Positions 1 to 6,883 of a stretch of 13,274 bases of DNA are shown one piece after another. The notes under the pieces were generated by a model, which was not told where the DNA came from, searched no databases, and worked only from the letters and a program-made list of their open reading frames with translations. Within the stretch, counting starts at the first letter, position 1. Every line of letters begins with the position of its first letter. Position numbers and translations under genes: made by a program. Origin of the DNA: Clostridia bacterium (GTDB taxonomy: Bacteria; Bacillota; Clostridia; Oscillospirales; CAG-272); contig JAFQAM010000139.1 in assembly GCA_017416885.1 (NCBI GenBank), forward strand, positions 1-13,274, read 5' to 3'.

Positions 1-389
1 CCGATATGGTATCTACTGCGTTTGGCTCACTTGCAATGATGACATCTGTGCTTGTTTCACCAAACGGGCAATATGAATATGAGGCTGCACACGGCACTGT
101 TACAAGACACTACTACCGTTATTTAAAGGGCGAGGACACATCAACAAATCCAATGGCAACAATTTATGCATGGAGCGGTGCGCTTCGCAAAAGAGGCGAA
201 ATTGATAACCTACCAAGCCTTGTTGATTTTGCAAATAAGCTTGAGGAAGCTTGTATTGATACATTAAATGACGGCATTATGACAAAGGACCTTGTAGGAC
301 TTGTTGAAAAGGGAACAAATGCCACAGCAGTAAACACAATCACATTTATTAAAGAAATCCGCGCAAGACTTGAAAATAAATTAGCATAA
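1..389 (+). CDS. icd: NADP-dependent isocitrate dehydrogenase, C-terminal part (5' end outside window)
   Basis: Oxidative decarboxylation of isocitrate to 2-oxoglutarate in the cytosol, supplying NADPH and the carbon skeleton for glutamate. The window opens inside the gene, with the reading frame starting at base 3. The visible 128 residues match the C-terminal third of the eukaryotic-like (human IDH1-type) family. They include the FGSLAMMTSVLVSP stretch, the EAAHGTVTRHY segment and STNPMATIYAW, which in this family form part of the NADP/substrate site. The C-terminal helices follow (MTKDLVGLVEKG and the terminal EIRARLENKLA). An internal ATG at 6 is not the real start, because conserved sequence continues to the window edge. 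The gene ends with TAA at 387-389, and the ribosome binding site of the next gene begins directly at that stop. No odd residues are visible. The family call is secure; the exact subclass is less so. Confidence 0.93.
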   Translation, partial: DMVSTAFGSLAMMTSVLVSPNGQYEYEAAHGTVTRHYYRYLKGEDTSTNPMATIYAWSGALRKRGEIDNLPSLVDFANKLEEACIDTLNDGIMTKDLVGLVEKGTNATAVNTITFIKEIRARLENKLA

Positions 390-401
390 AGGAGCTTTAA
401 A

Positions 402-1865
402 ATGAAATTTAATTTTAAAAGAGTAGTTGCATTCTTGTTGCTTGCAATTATGCTTCTTGCATCTGTATCCTGTGGCAACACATCTGTTGATACCGATACT
501 GACACAAGTAATGATACAAGTGCAGATATCTCAACTGATACAAGCACAGGAAATAACGGAAGCACACAAAATCCATCCTACAATCCTGTTATAACACCGG
601 ATAGAATCAAATACACCGCAACCTATAATGCGGCAGGCACAAAAATCAATTACGGTAAGCAAACACTTCAAGCGCCTGAGCTTGGCAAGTTTTATCATAA
701 CTATGAGGCTGCCATTTCAATGACCTTTGATGACGGTGACAATGTTCAAACAGGTCATATTCTTAATGAATTATTTGCTAAATACGGCTTTAAAGGCACT
801 CTTATGGTTTGTGCAGGTAATGTTAAAAATAATGCGGACGAATGGAACACTATCATTTCCAAGGGTTATCTTGACATTGGTTGTCACGGATATGATCATG
901 TTGACCCAAGAACAATCAATGATGAAGCAACCTTGACGAAAGAAACTAAAGAAGCGGTTGAGCTTTTAAGAGAGCTTTTTCCAACTCAAAAGGTTTTAAC
1001 CTTTGCAGCGCCCCTTGCGTTTACAACTGATGCTTATGAGGCGGCTTTAAAAGAACTTGTAATTTCCAACCGTCTTGAACAAGGTGGCAATAAGGTTATT
1101 TACGGTGAAAATTATAATATGTACAGAATTCAAGCATCCTCATTTAATATGGGAAAAACGCTTGATTATATAAATGCTCAAGCAGATGCAGCAGTAAAAA
1201 ATGGAACATGGCTCACTGAACTTATGCACGGTGTAATTGACGGAACAAGATATAATACTGATATTGACAAGGCGACATTCACACAGCACTGCGAATATTT
1301 ATACAAAAAATACAACGGCAAGGTTTGGTTCGGTTCTTTTGAAGAGGTTTCACTTTATGTATATCAATACGAAAACTCAAAATTAGAGTATGTTGCATGC
1401 GATAAGGACTCAATGACCTTCAAGATTACAACAGATGCAAGCCTTGATAAATCAATCTACAATATTCCTATGTCCGCAAAGGTTTATTTACCAACATCCG
1501 CTTCAAGTGCATACTATGTAATTAACGGTGTTGAATATGATGCAAAGGTAGAAAAGCTTGGTGAAAGAAAAAGATATGTTAATCTTTTTGATATTCCAAC
1601 AGACGGCACAGAGGTTAAGCTCTATTTCAGCGGAAACAGTGATGTAAGCAACGGTTGCTTTATGCATAACTATGTTGTATCTAATACTGTTGAATCAACC
1701 TGTACAAAACACGGCTATGTTGAGTTAGAATGCACATATTGCCATAATAAGTATAAGAGATCATATACTGACCTACATAACTACGCAGAGGAAATGGAAT
1801 TTGATGGCGCAATCTACGAAAAATGCTCGGATTGCGATGCAATGCGTAAAAAAGAAGATAAATAA
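402..1865 (+). CDS. Lipoprotein with polysaccharide deacetylase (NodB) domain and C-terminal Cys/His module
   Basis: Predicted surface lipoprotein of 487 residues. A lipoprotein-type signal peptide (residues 1-23, hydrophobic core FLLLAIMLLA) ends at Cys24. The lipobox is SVSC, somewhat off consensus. A Thr/Asp/Ser-rich linker covers residues 25-55. The NodB carbohydrate esterase 4 fold spans about residues 100-320: TFDDG (108-112) supplies the catalytic and metal-binding Asp pair, HGYDH (162-166) the two metal His, and LMHG (274-277) the late catalytic His. The usual motif 3 Arg before the conserved Pro is missing (FAAPLAF, 201-207). A beta-rich region (330-410) and a Cys/His module follow: C434, H437, C444, C447, H459, C475, C478. 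The likely role is removing acetyl groups from a cell-wall or external glycan; the substrate cannot be told. GGAG at 391-394 sets the start. It lies 12 bases after icd and may be cotranscribed with it. Confidence 0.88.
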   Translation: MKFNFKRVVAFLLLAIMLLASVSCGNTSVDTDTDTSNDTSADISTDTSTGNNGSTQNPSYNPVITPDRIKYTATYNAAGTKINYGKQTLQAPELGKFYHNYEAAISMTFDDGDNVQTGHILNELFAKYGFKGTLMVCAGNVKNNADEWNTIISKGYLDIGCHGYDHVDPRTINDEATLTKETKEAVELLRELFPTQKVLTFAAPLAFTTDAYEAALKELVISNRLEQGGNKVIYGENYNMYRIQASSFNMGKTLDYINAQADAAVKNGTWLTELMHGVIDGTRYNTDIDKATFTQHCEYLYKKYNGKVWFGSFEEVSLYVYQYENSKLEYVACDKDSMTFKITTDASLDKSIYNIPMSAKVYLPTSASSAYYVINGVEYDAKVEKLGERKRYVNLFDIPTDGTEVKLYFSGNSDVSNGCFMHNYVVSNTVESTCTKHGYVELECTYCHNKYKRSYTDLHNYAEEMEFDGAIYEKCSDCDAMRKKEDK

Positions 1866-1873
1866 ACTATAAT

Positions 1874-1908
1874 AAAAACAGGAATTCAACTTGAATTCCT
1901 GTTTTTTT
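1874..1908. terminator. Bidirectional intrinsic terminator
   Basis: A perfect 11-bp stem (ACAGGAATTCA pairing with TGAATTCCTGT) closes on a 3-base loop. T7 follows on the + strand and T5 on the - strand. It sits between the convergent ends of the deacetylase gene (stop at 1865) and the Bax inhibitor gene (stop at 1916), so it can end transcription from both sides. Confidence 0.93.
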
Positions 1909-1915
1909 CTGTTAT

Positions 1916-2578
1916 TTAGTCTTTTCTTCTTGAAAGTATTTCTAAAATTCTTAGGAAAAGATTTATAATGTCAAGATATAAATCTAACACGCAATCTATT
2001 GCATTATCAAGTGTTTTTGGAAATTGCTGAGCTCTATACCAGTCAAAGCCGATATATAATGAGAATATAATAACGAAAATCCAGTTAAACGCATTTCCAC
2101 CATATCCGAGTAAAAGTGCAATAAACTGTGCCAAAATTGATACGGAAAGAGCAATAAACAGAGCAGCGCCCATTCTTGCAAAAAGATTTGGGAATAATGT
2201 TGCAAGAAGCATCATAACAGCAACGACTATACCTGTAACAATAATCGCCGATAAAATAAGCTCGGAATTATATTCAGGTAAGGAAATTGCAAGAAGCGCG
2301 CCAATTGGCACTACAACAAAATTATAGCCGATAAAGCTTACTAACGGACTTTTTGACCTTGACATAAAAATTCCTGCAAAGCATAAAACAAAGTAGCCTA
2401 TTAAGAAAATTAATGGATTTAAGCCTAATAAAGCAGGACTTAAAAATTTAACCATTAATGCATTAACTACAAAGCCATAGAGAAGGCAAGCGCCAATTAC
2501 TAAATTGTAAGCACCACTTGAAAGATTTTCGTGCGCGTTAAATCTTTCCTTCTTTGCTTCCTTGTTAAAATCAAACAT
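1916..2578 (-). CDS. Bax inhibitor-1 (BI-1/YetJ/YccA) family integral membrane protein
   Basis: A 220-residue, strongly hydrophobic protein with about seven membrane segments (roughly 24-46, 52-72, 78-100, 107-128, 135-157, 163-180 and the C-terminal 195-214). The family hallmark is the C-terminal stretch GFDWYRAQQFPKTLDNAID followed by DLYLDIINLFLRIL. Asp179 and Asp203 are 24 residues apart, the same separation as the Asp171/Asp195 pair described as the pH sensor of Bacillus subtilis YetJ. A pH-gated calcium leak activity is therefore a reasonable inference, but only by homology. AAAGGAG at 2584-2590 lies 5 bases before the ATG. The gene is last in the exporter operon and ends at the shared bidirectional terminator. 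The family assignment is strong; the physiological role in bacteria is poorly defined. Confidence 0.9.
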   Translation of the reverse strand: MFDFNKEAKKERFNAHENLSSGAYNLVIGACLLYGFVVNALMVKFLSPALLGLNPLIFLIGYFVLCFAGIFMSRSKSPLVSFIGYNFVVVPIGALLAISLPEYNSELILSAIIVTGIVVAVMMLLATLFPNLFARMGAALFIALSVSILAQFIALLLGYGGNAFNWIFVIIFSLYIGFDWYRAQQFPKTLDNAIDCVLDLYLDIINLFLRILEILSRRKD

Positions 2579-2599
2579 AATTTCTCCTTTATTGTATCA

Positions 2600-2686
2600 T
2601 TATTCAAGCTCAAATGCGCCTGTATAAAGCTGATAATACTTGCCCCTAAGCGCAATCAAGTCATCGTGAGAGACTCTTTCAATAAT
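2600..2686 (-). pseudogene. Severed 28-residue C-terminal tail of the catalytic ABC exporter subunit
   Basis: Directly after the TGA at 2687-2689 the same frame continues for 28 codons to a TAA at 2600-2602. The encoded tail begins IIERVSHDDLIALRGKYYQL and ends YTGAFELE. This is the expected end of this exporter family, which normally reads about LDHG-R-IIERG-HD-LI...KYYQLYTGAFELE. One conserved position is already changed: Val where the family has Gly in ERG. No start codon or ribosome binding site makes it a separate gene. It is the remnant of the upstream gene, cut off by a nonsense codon or by a sequence error. Confidence 0.9.
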
Positions 2687-4690
2687 TCAACCGTGGTCAA
2701 GCACCATAATTACATCTGAGTTCTTAATTGTTGAAAGACGGTGTGCAATAACGAATACTGTTCTTCCTTGCATTAATGCATCCATACCGGCGGAAACAAT
2801 AGACTCAGTTCTTGTATCAATTGATGATGTAGCCTCATCAAGAATCATTACGGGAGGATCAGCAACCGCCGCTCTTGCAATAGAAATCAACTGCCTTTGT
2901 CCCTGTGAAAGACCGCTACCGTTACCTGATAATACAGTATTATAGCCATCAGGGAGCATAGAAATAAACGAATGCGCATTCGCTCTCTTGGCAGCATCAA
3001 TACATTCCTCATCGGTAGCATCAAGCTTGCCGTAGCGGATATTTTCCATTACAGTACCTGTAAATAGATTTACATCCTGTAAAACAACACCTAAGGAGCG
3101 TCTTAAATCGGACTTTTTAATTTTGTTAATGTTAATGCCGTCATATCTAATTTTTCCGTCTGCAATGTCGTAAAAACGGTTGATAAGGTTGGTTATAGTT
3201 GTTTTACCTGCTCCTGTTGCGCCAACAAAAGCAATTTTTTGTCCGGGCTCAGCGTAAAGTGAAATATCGTGAAGAACAATCTTTTCCTCAGTATAACCAA
3301 AATCGACCTCATTTAAACGAACATCGCCCTTTAATTCTGTATAAGTTACAGTTCCGTCACCGTGAGGATGCTTCCAAGCCCACATTCCTGTACGCTTTGC
3401 ACTTTCTATAATGTTGCCGTTTTCATCGTGAGTAGCATTAACAAGAGTTACATAACCGTTGTCAACCTCGCTTTCCTCATCAAGAAGCTCAAATACACGC
3501 TCTGCACCTGCAAGGCCCATAATGATTGCATTCGCTTGCTGAGAAAGCTGAGAAACATTGTTTGTAAATTGCTTTGACATACCGATAAAAATAATAACGG
3601 TAGGAATACTCATTGATTGACCGGAAATTGAAAGATTTGGAACTTTCAAAACAACAAGTAAACAGCCGACAAAAACAATAAATACATATAAAATATGACC
3701 AATATTGTTAATTATTGGCATTAAAGTATTTGCATACTTATTAGCCTTAGTAGAATCATTGCATAATTGAGTGTTTAATTTATCAAACTCTTCCTTGCTC
3801 TTTGGCTCATGATTAAATACCTTAACAACCTTTTGGCCGTTAATCATTTCTTCGATGTAGCCCTCACTCTTACCAAGCGCTTGCTGTTGACGGATAAAGT
3901 ATTTTGCACCGCCACCGCCGATTTTTTTGGAAACAAGAGCTATAGCAGCCACACCACAGAGAACAAGCAAGGTCATCCAAACGCTGTAATAAAGCATTAC
4001 AAATAATACTGTAACTATAATTATAACAGAGGTAATAATTTGTGGTACTGATTGAGAAACAAGCTGACGGAGAGTGTCAATATCGTTAGTGTAATGTGAC
4101 ATTATATCGCCGTGAGTATGTGTGTCAAAATACTTAATTGGTAGTGTTTGCATTTTACCGAACATAAGATTTCGCATTTTATTTAGGAAGCCCTGTGTTA
4201 CGGTCGCCATTGTTCTTGTATGTGTAAATGCCGCTATAAGACCGATAATATATATACAAATAAGTATAATAACCACCTTAACAATTGACGGATAAACCAC
4301 CTCTAATGCTTCTTTTGGAGTTAGCTTACCGCCGTTATTAAATGTGTCAAGTGGAAGATCCCACTTATTAAGAAGCTTTTCCTTTTCAATAACTAATTGC
4401 TCATCCTCCGATAAATCGGGATACTCTCTTTTTGTTTCATCAGAAACCTCAATTTTTTCAGGATGTATAAGATATATACCCTCTTGAGCATCTGTTAAAA
4501 CATTTTGTTGGAATACACCGGGAAGAGCAGTAGCAAGTGAGTTTAATGCAATACATATTAAAACTATAATAAACGGAGCCTTATAGAATGAAAACAGATA
4601 TTTCATCAAACGGGAGAAAGTGCCCTTTTTTGCCTTTTTCATAGGACGGCCCATATTAGGCTGACGAGGATTTTTCACTGTCTTATTCAT
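2687..4690 (-). CDS. Heterodimeric ABC exporter, catalytic subunit (BmrD/TM288-like), truncated by in-frame TGA
   Basis: ATP-driven exporter half of 667 residues; about 695 would be expected. Membrane segments lie near 38-58, 133-155, 217-234, 238-255, 325-349 and 362-380. A long acidic extracytoplasmic stretch (about 62-132) separates segments 1 and 2, as in BmrD-type subunits. The nucleotide-binding domain starts near 455: Walker A GATGAGKT (490-497), Q-loop Gln538, signature LSQGQ (594-598), Walker B with catalytic Glu619, and H-loop His650. Everything needed for hydrolysis is present, and the TGA cuts only the final 28 residues. An extra loop (about 412-454) precedes the domain. The start ATG overlaps the partner gene's stop by 4 bases, with AAAGGGGG at 4701-4708. 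The substrate is unknown, possibly drugs or peptides. Whether the truncated protein works is uncertain. Confidence 0.92.
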   Translation of the reverse strand: MNKTVKNPRQPNMGRPMKKAKKGTFSRLMKYLFSFYKAPFIIVLICIALNSLATALPGVFQQNVLTDAQEGIYLIHPEKIEVSDETKREYPDLSEDEQLVIEKEKLLNKWDLPLDTFNNGGKLTPKEALEVVYPSIVKVVIILICIYIIGLIAAFTHTRTMATVTQGFLNKMRNLMFGKMQTLPIKYFDTHTHGDIMSHYTNDIDTLRQLVSQSVPQIITSVIIIVTVLFVMLYYSVWMTLLVLCGVAAIALVSKKIGGGGAKYFIRQQQALGKSEGYIEEMINGQKVVKVFNHEPKSKEEFDKLNTQLCNDSTKANKYANTLMPIINNIGHILYVFIVFVGCLLVVLKVPNLSISGQSMSIPTVIIFIGMSKQFTNNVSQLSQQANAIIMGLAGAERVFELLDEESEVDNGYVTLVNATHDENGNIIESAKRTGMWAWKHPHGDGTVTYTELKGDVRLNEVDFGYTEEKIVLHDISLYAEPGQKIAFVGATGAGKTTITNLINRFYDIADGKIRYDGININKIKKSDLRRSLGVVLQDVNLFTGTVMENIRYGKLDATDEECIDAAKRANAHSFISMLPDGYNTVLSGNGSGLSQGQRQLISIARAAVADPPVMILDEATSSIDTRTESIVSAGMDALMQGRTVFVIAHRLSTIKNSDVIMVLDHG

Positions 4691-6495
4691 GACATTTTCG
4701 CCCCCTTTGTCTGAGATTCATAAATTTCCTTGTAAATTGCATTAGAAGCAAGCAGAGAATCATGATTACCGATACCGACAACTTTTCCGTCATCAAGAAT
4801 GATAATTACATCAGCATCCTCAACGCTTGAAATTCTTTGAGCGATAATAATCTTTGTAGTATCCGGAATTTCCTCTCGCATTGCTTTTCTTATAAGAGCG
4901 TCTGTCCTTGTGTCAACTGCGCTTGTTGAGTCATCAAGAATAAGGATTTTAGGCTTTTTAAGTAGCGCTCTTGCAATGCAAAGCCTCTGCTTTTGTCCAC
5001 CTGAAACATTAGTACCGCCCTGTTCAATATAAGTGTCGTATTTATCAGGGAAGCCTTGAATAAATTCATCAGCGCAAGCAAGCTTGCATACTCTTTCCAT
5101 TTCCTCATCGGTTGCGTTTTCATTACCCCAACGAAGATTTTCTTTAATTGTACCTGAGAAAAGAATGTTTTTCTGTAAAACAACGCTAACCGCATCACGA
5201 AGTGAAACGATATCGTAATTTCTTACATCAACTCCTCCAACTAAAACAGAGCCCTCTGTAACATCGTAAAGGCGGGGTATCAGCTGTATAAGTGATGATT
5301 TTGAGCTACCTGTACCGCCAATAATACCAACTGTTTGACCTGATTTAATATGTAAATTTATATCGCATAGCGCATACTTTTCAGCTCTTTGCGCATACTT
5401 GAATTTTACATTGTTAAAGTCAATATCGCCGCTTTTAACCTCATAAATAGGATTTTCGGGATTCTTGATAGTTGTTTCCTCATTAAGCACCTCACAAATT
5501 CTTCTTGCACTTTCACTTGACATTGTAATCATAACAAATATCATAGAAAGCATCATAAGGCTCATAAGAATTTGCATTCCGTATGTTAAAAGCGCGGAGA
5601 AGTCACCAATTCTAAAAATAGTGTTATCTGAGCTAACGATTAATCTTGAACCGAAGAGGCAAAGACAGGTCATAACGGTGTACATGCAAAGAAGCATTAC
5701 AGGATTATTAAATGCAAGGATCTTATCTGCTCTTGTAAAGTCGCTTGCAACATCATCTGATGCTTTTTGGAATTTGTCGCTTTCATAATCCTCTCTAACA
5801 AAGGACTTAACAACTCTCATTCCGTGTACATTTTCCTGTACAGATGCGTTTAAGGTATCGTACTTTTTAAAAACCTTTTTGAAAATAGGCATTGCTTTTC
5901 TTGCAACAGTAATTAAGCCGAAAAGTAAAATAGGAATTACAACCACAAAAACGAAAGCCATTTTTCCGCCGCGAATAAATGCCATTATAATAGAGAATAA
6001 AAACATAAGCGGAGAACGAATAGCCGTTCTTATAATCATCATAAATGATTGCTGAACATTGGTTACATCGGTTGTAAGTCTTGTAACTAAGCTTGATGTT
6101 GAAAATTTATCTATATTTTCAAACGCAAATTCCTGTGATTTGTTAAATAGCTCTCTTCTTAAATTCTTCGCAAAGCCGCAAGAAGCGGTAGAACAGTAAA
6201 TTCCCGCTAAAGCACCAAAGCTAAGAGAACATAGCGCCATAATAATCAAAATACCGCAATAAAAGCCCGTAACGGCAAGACTGTTTGTAGAAATGTTATT
6301 TTCCACAAAGGTAACAATGCCTTTAGTTAAAAGTTGGCTTTTATCGCCTGTTTCTACATATGTAATTAAATCGGCTGTAAAGAAAGGAATAAGACATTCC
6401 ATAACAACCTCGAGCGCCACAATAACAGGCGAGAGTATAGAAGCCTTTTTGTATTCCCCAATAAAGCCGGCTAACCGTTTAATATTTTTAAACAT
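4687..6495 (-). CDS. Heterodimeric ABC exporter, degenerate-site subunit (BmrC/TM287-like)
   Basis: Exporter half of 602 residues and partner of the next gene. Six membrane segments lie near 18-40, 75-98, 160-178, 180-197, 262-283 and 300-325. The nucleotide-binding domain has Walker A GGTGSSKS (393-400), Q-loop Gln441, a good signature VSGGQ (497-501) and Walker B ILILDDSTSAVD (518-529). The catalytic Glu is replaced by Asp522 and the H-loop His by Gln553 (IIIAQRISS). These are the known marks of the degenerate half-site in heterodimeric exporters. Its own Walker motifs pair with the partner's LSQGQ to form the weak site, while its intact VSGGQ completes the partner's active site. It is first in a three-gene operon from the promoter at 6531-6559. 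Its TGA stop overlaps the partner's ATG (ATGA), suggesting coupled translation and matched subunit amounts. Confidence 0.94.
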   Translation of the reverse strand: MFKNIKRLAGFIGEYKKASILSPVIVALEVVMECLIPFFTADLITYVETGDKSQLLTKGIVTFVENNISTNSLAVTGFYCGILIIMALCSLSFGALAGIYCSTASCGFAKNLRRELFNKSQEFAFENIDKFSTSSLVTRLTTDVTNVQQSFMMIIRTAIRSPLMFLFSIIMAFIRGGKMAFVFVVVIPILLFGLITVARKAMPIFKKVFKKYDTLNASVQENVHGMRVVKSFVREDYESDKFQKASDDVASDFTRADKILAFNNPVMLLCMYTVMTCLCLFGSRLIVSSDNTIFRIGDFSALLTYGMQILMSLMMLSMIFVMITMSSESARRICEVLNEETTIKNPENPIYEVKSGDIDFNNVKFKYAQRAEKYALCDINLHIKSGQTVGIIGGTGSSKSSLIQLIPRLYDVTEGSVLVGGVDVRNYDIVSLRDAVSVVLQKNILFSGTIKENLRWGNENATDEEMERVCKLACADEFIQGFPDKYDTYIEQGGTNVSGGQKQRLCIARALLKKPKILILDDSTSAVDTRTDALIRKAMREEIPDTTKIIIAQRISSVEDADVIIILDDGKVVGIGNHDSLLASNAIYKEIYESQTKGAKMS

Positions 6496-6530
6496 TTAAT
6501 CATCCCTTCTATATTATTAAATTATTATGT

Positions 6531-6559
6531 ATTTTATCACTTTCATTTTTTCAAGTCAA
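6531..6559 (-). promoter_or_regulatory. Sigma-A promoter of the exporter/BI-1 operon
   Basis: On the - strand, TTGACT (6554-6559) is followed after exactly 17 bases by TAAAAT (6531-6536). That is 5/6 matches at each box. Transcription would start near 6524 and leave a leader of about 30 bases before the ATG at 6495. The ribosome binding site in that leader is AAGGGATG, somewhat weak. No operator dyad overlaps the boxes. Confidence 0.8.
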
Positions 6560-6605
6560 TATTTTATTCAAAAAAATATGAATATCAAGTAAATTTTTAT
6601 AGTAA

Positions 6606-6646
6606 AGCTTTATACCTATGTGATTTTATTTCAGTAAAATAAAGCT
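6606..6646. repeat. Bulged inverted repeat between divergent promoters
   Basis: AGCTTTA (6606-6612) and TTTTA (6624-6628) together pair with the continuous arm TAAAATAAAGCT (6635-6646). This leaves a 6-base loop and an 11-base bulge. It lies about 50 bases upstream of the exporter -35 box and about 60 bases upstream of the tRNA -35 box. It is A/T-rich and could be chance, a protein-binding site, or an old terminator without a T-tract. The remainder of 6560-6670 holds nothing I recognise. Confidence 0.3.
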
Positions 6647-6670
6647 AAGGAAAACTATTTGAAAATAAAT

Positions 6671-6732
6671 ATTTAATTTTATTTAATTTTTTTGAAAAAA
6701 CTCTTGCAATCAAGTTAAAACTGTGATAAAAT
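6671..6732 (+). promoter_or_regulatory. tRNA-Leu promoter with A/T-rich upstream tract
   Basis: TTGCAA (6704-6709), a 17-base spacer and TAAAAT (6727-6732) place the transcription start a few bases before the tRNA at 6742. Immediately upstream, ATTTAATTTT is repeated in tandem (6671-6690) and followed by a T/A run to 6700. This resembles an UP element, common on strong stable-RNA promoters. The boxes are clear; the UP-element role is inferred. Confidence 0.8.
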
Positions 6733-6741
6733 AACAGACAC

Positions 6742-6828
6742 GCCGGTGTGATGGAATTGGCAGACGTGTCGGACTCAAAATCCGATGGTAGCGATACCGT
6801 ATCGGTTCGACCCCGATCACCGGCACCA
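6742..6828 (+). tRNA. tRNA-Leu (anticodon CAA), CCA encoded
   Basis: Class II tRNA of 87 bases. The acceptor stem GCCGGTG (6742-6748) pairs with CACCGGC (6818-6824), followed by discriminator A6825 and an encoded CCA (6826-6828). The anticodon stem TCGGA/TCCGA encloses the loop CTCAAAA, giving anticodon CAA, which reads UUG. The long variable arm contains GGTA/TACC. The T stem ATCGG/CCGAT encloses TTCGACC. It has its own promoter and terminator. No second tRNA is adjacent. Confidence 0.97.
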
Positions 6829-6830
6829 AT

Positions 6831-6859
6831 AAACGCACTCTTTTTAAGAGTGCGTTTTT
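6831..6859 (+). terminator. Intrinsic terminator after tRNA-Leu
   Basis: AAACGCACTCTT pairs with AAGAGTGCGTTT (12 bp) around a TTT loop, and the stem runs into T5. It begins two bases after the tRNA CCA and lies only 24 bases before the Mini-III start codon. Mini-III expression would therefore depend on read-through or on a promoter I cannot see. Confidence 0.9.
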
Positions 6860-6883
6860 ATTAGAAATTTTCAAGGAGGCTAT

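Noticed and set aside
164..565. 133-codon open frame on the - strand
   Set aside because: It lies opposite icd and the deacetylase start, has no ribosome binding site, and its Val/Ser repeats simply mirror the Asp/Thr-rich linker.
2687..2689. TGA as selenocysteine, or TGA recoded as an amino acid
   Set aside because: The family has no Cys or Sec at this place, the downstream sequence shows no evident SECIS-type hairpin, and TGA works as a proper stop at 4687-4689, where it overlaps the next start.
5465..5788. 107-codon + strand frame and similar frames inside the exporter genes
   Set aside because: They are antisense shadows of well-supported transporter genes and show no family-like motif.
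6603..6612. Palindrome TAAAGCTTTA as an operator
   Set aside because: It is a 10-base A/T-rich palindrome in an A/T-rich spacer, not overlapping any promoter box, and easily expected by chance.
6742..6860. tRNA-Leu as an integration site for a mobile element
   Set aside because: There is no integrase gene and no repeated copy of the tRNA 3' end in the window; the downstream genes are mrnC and other chromosomal genes.
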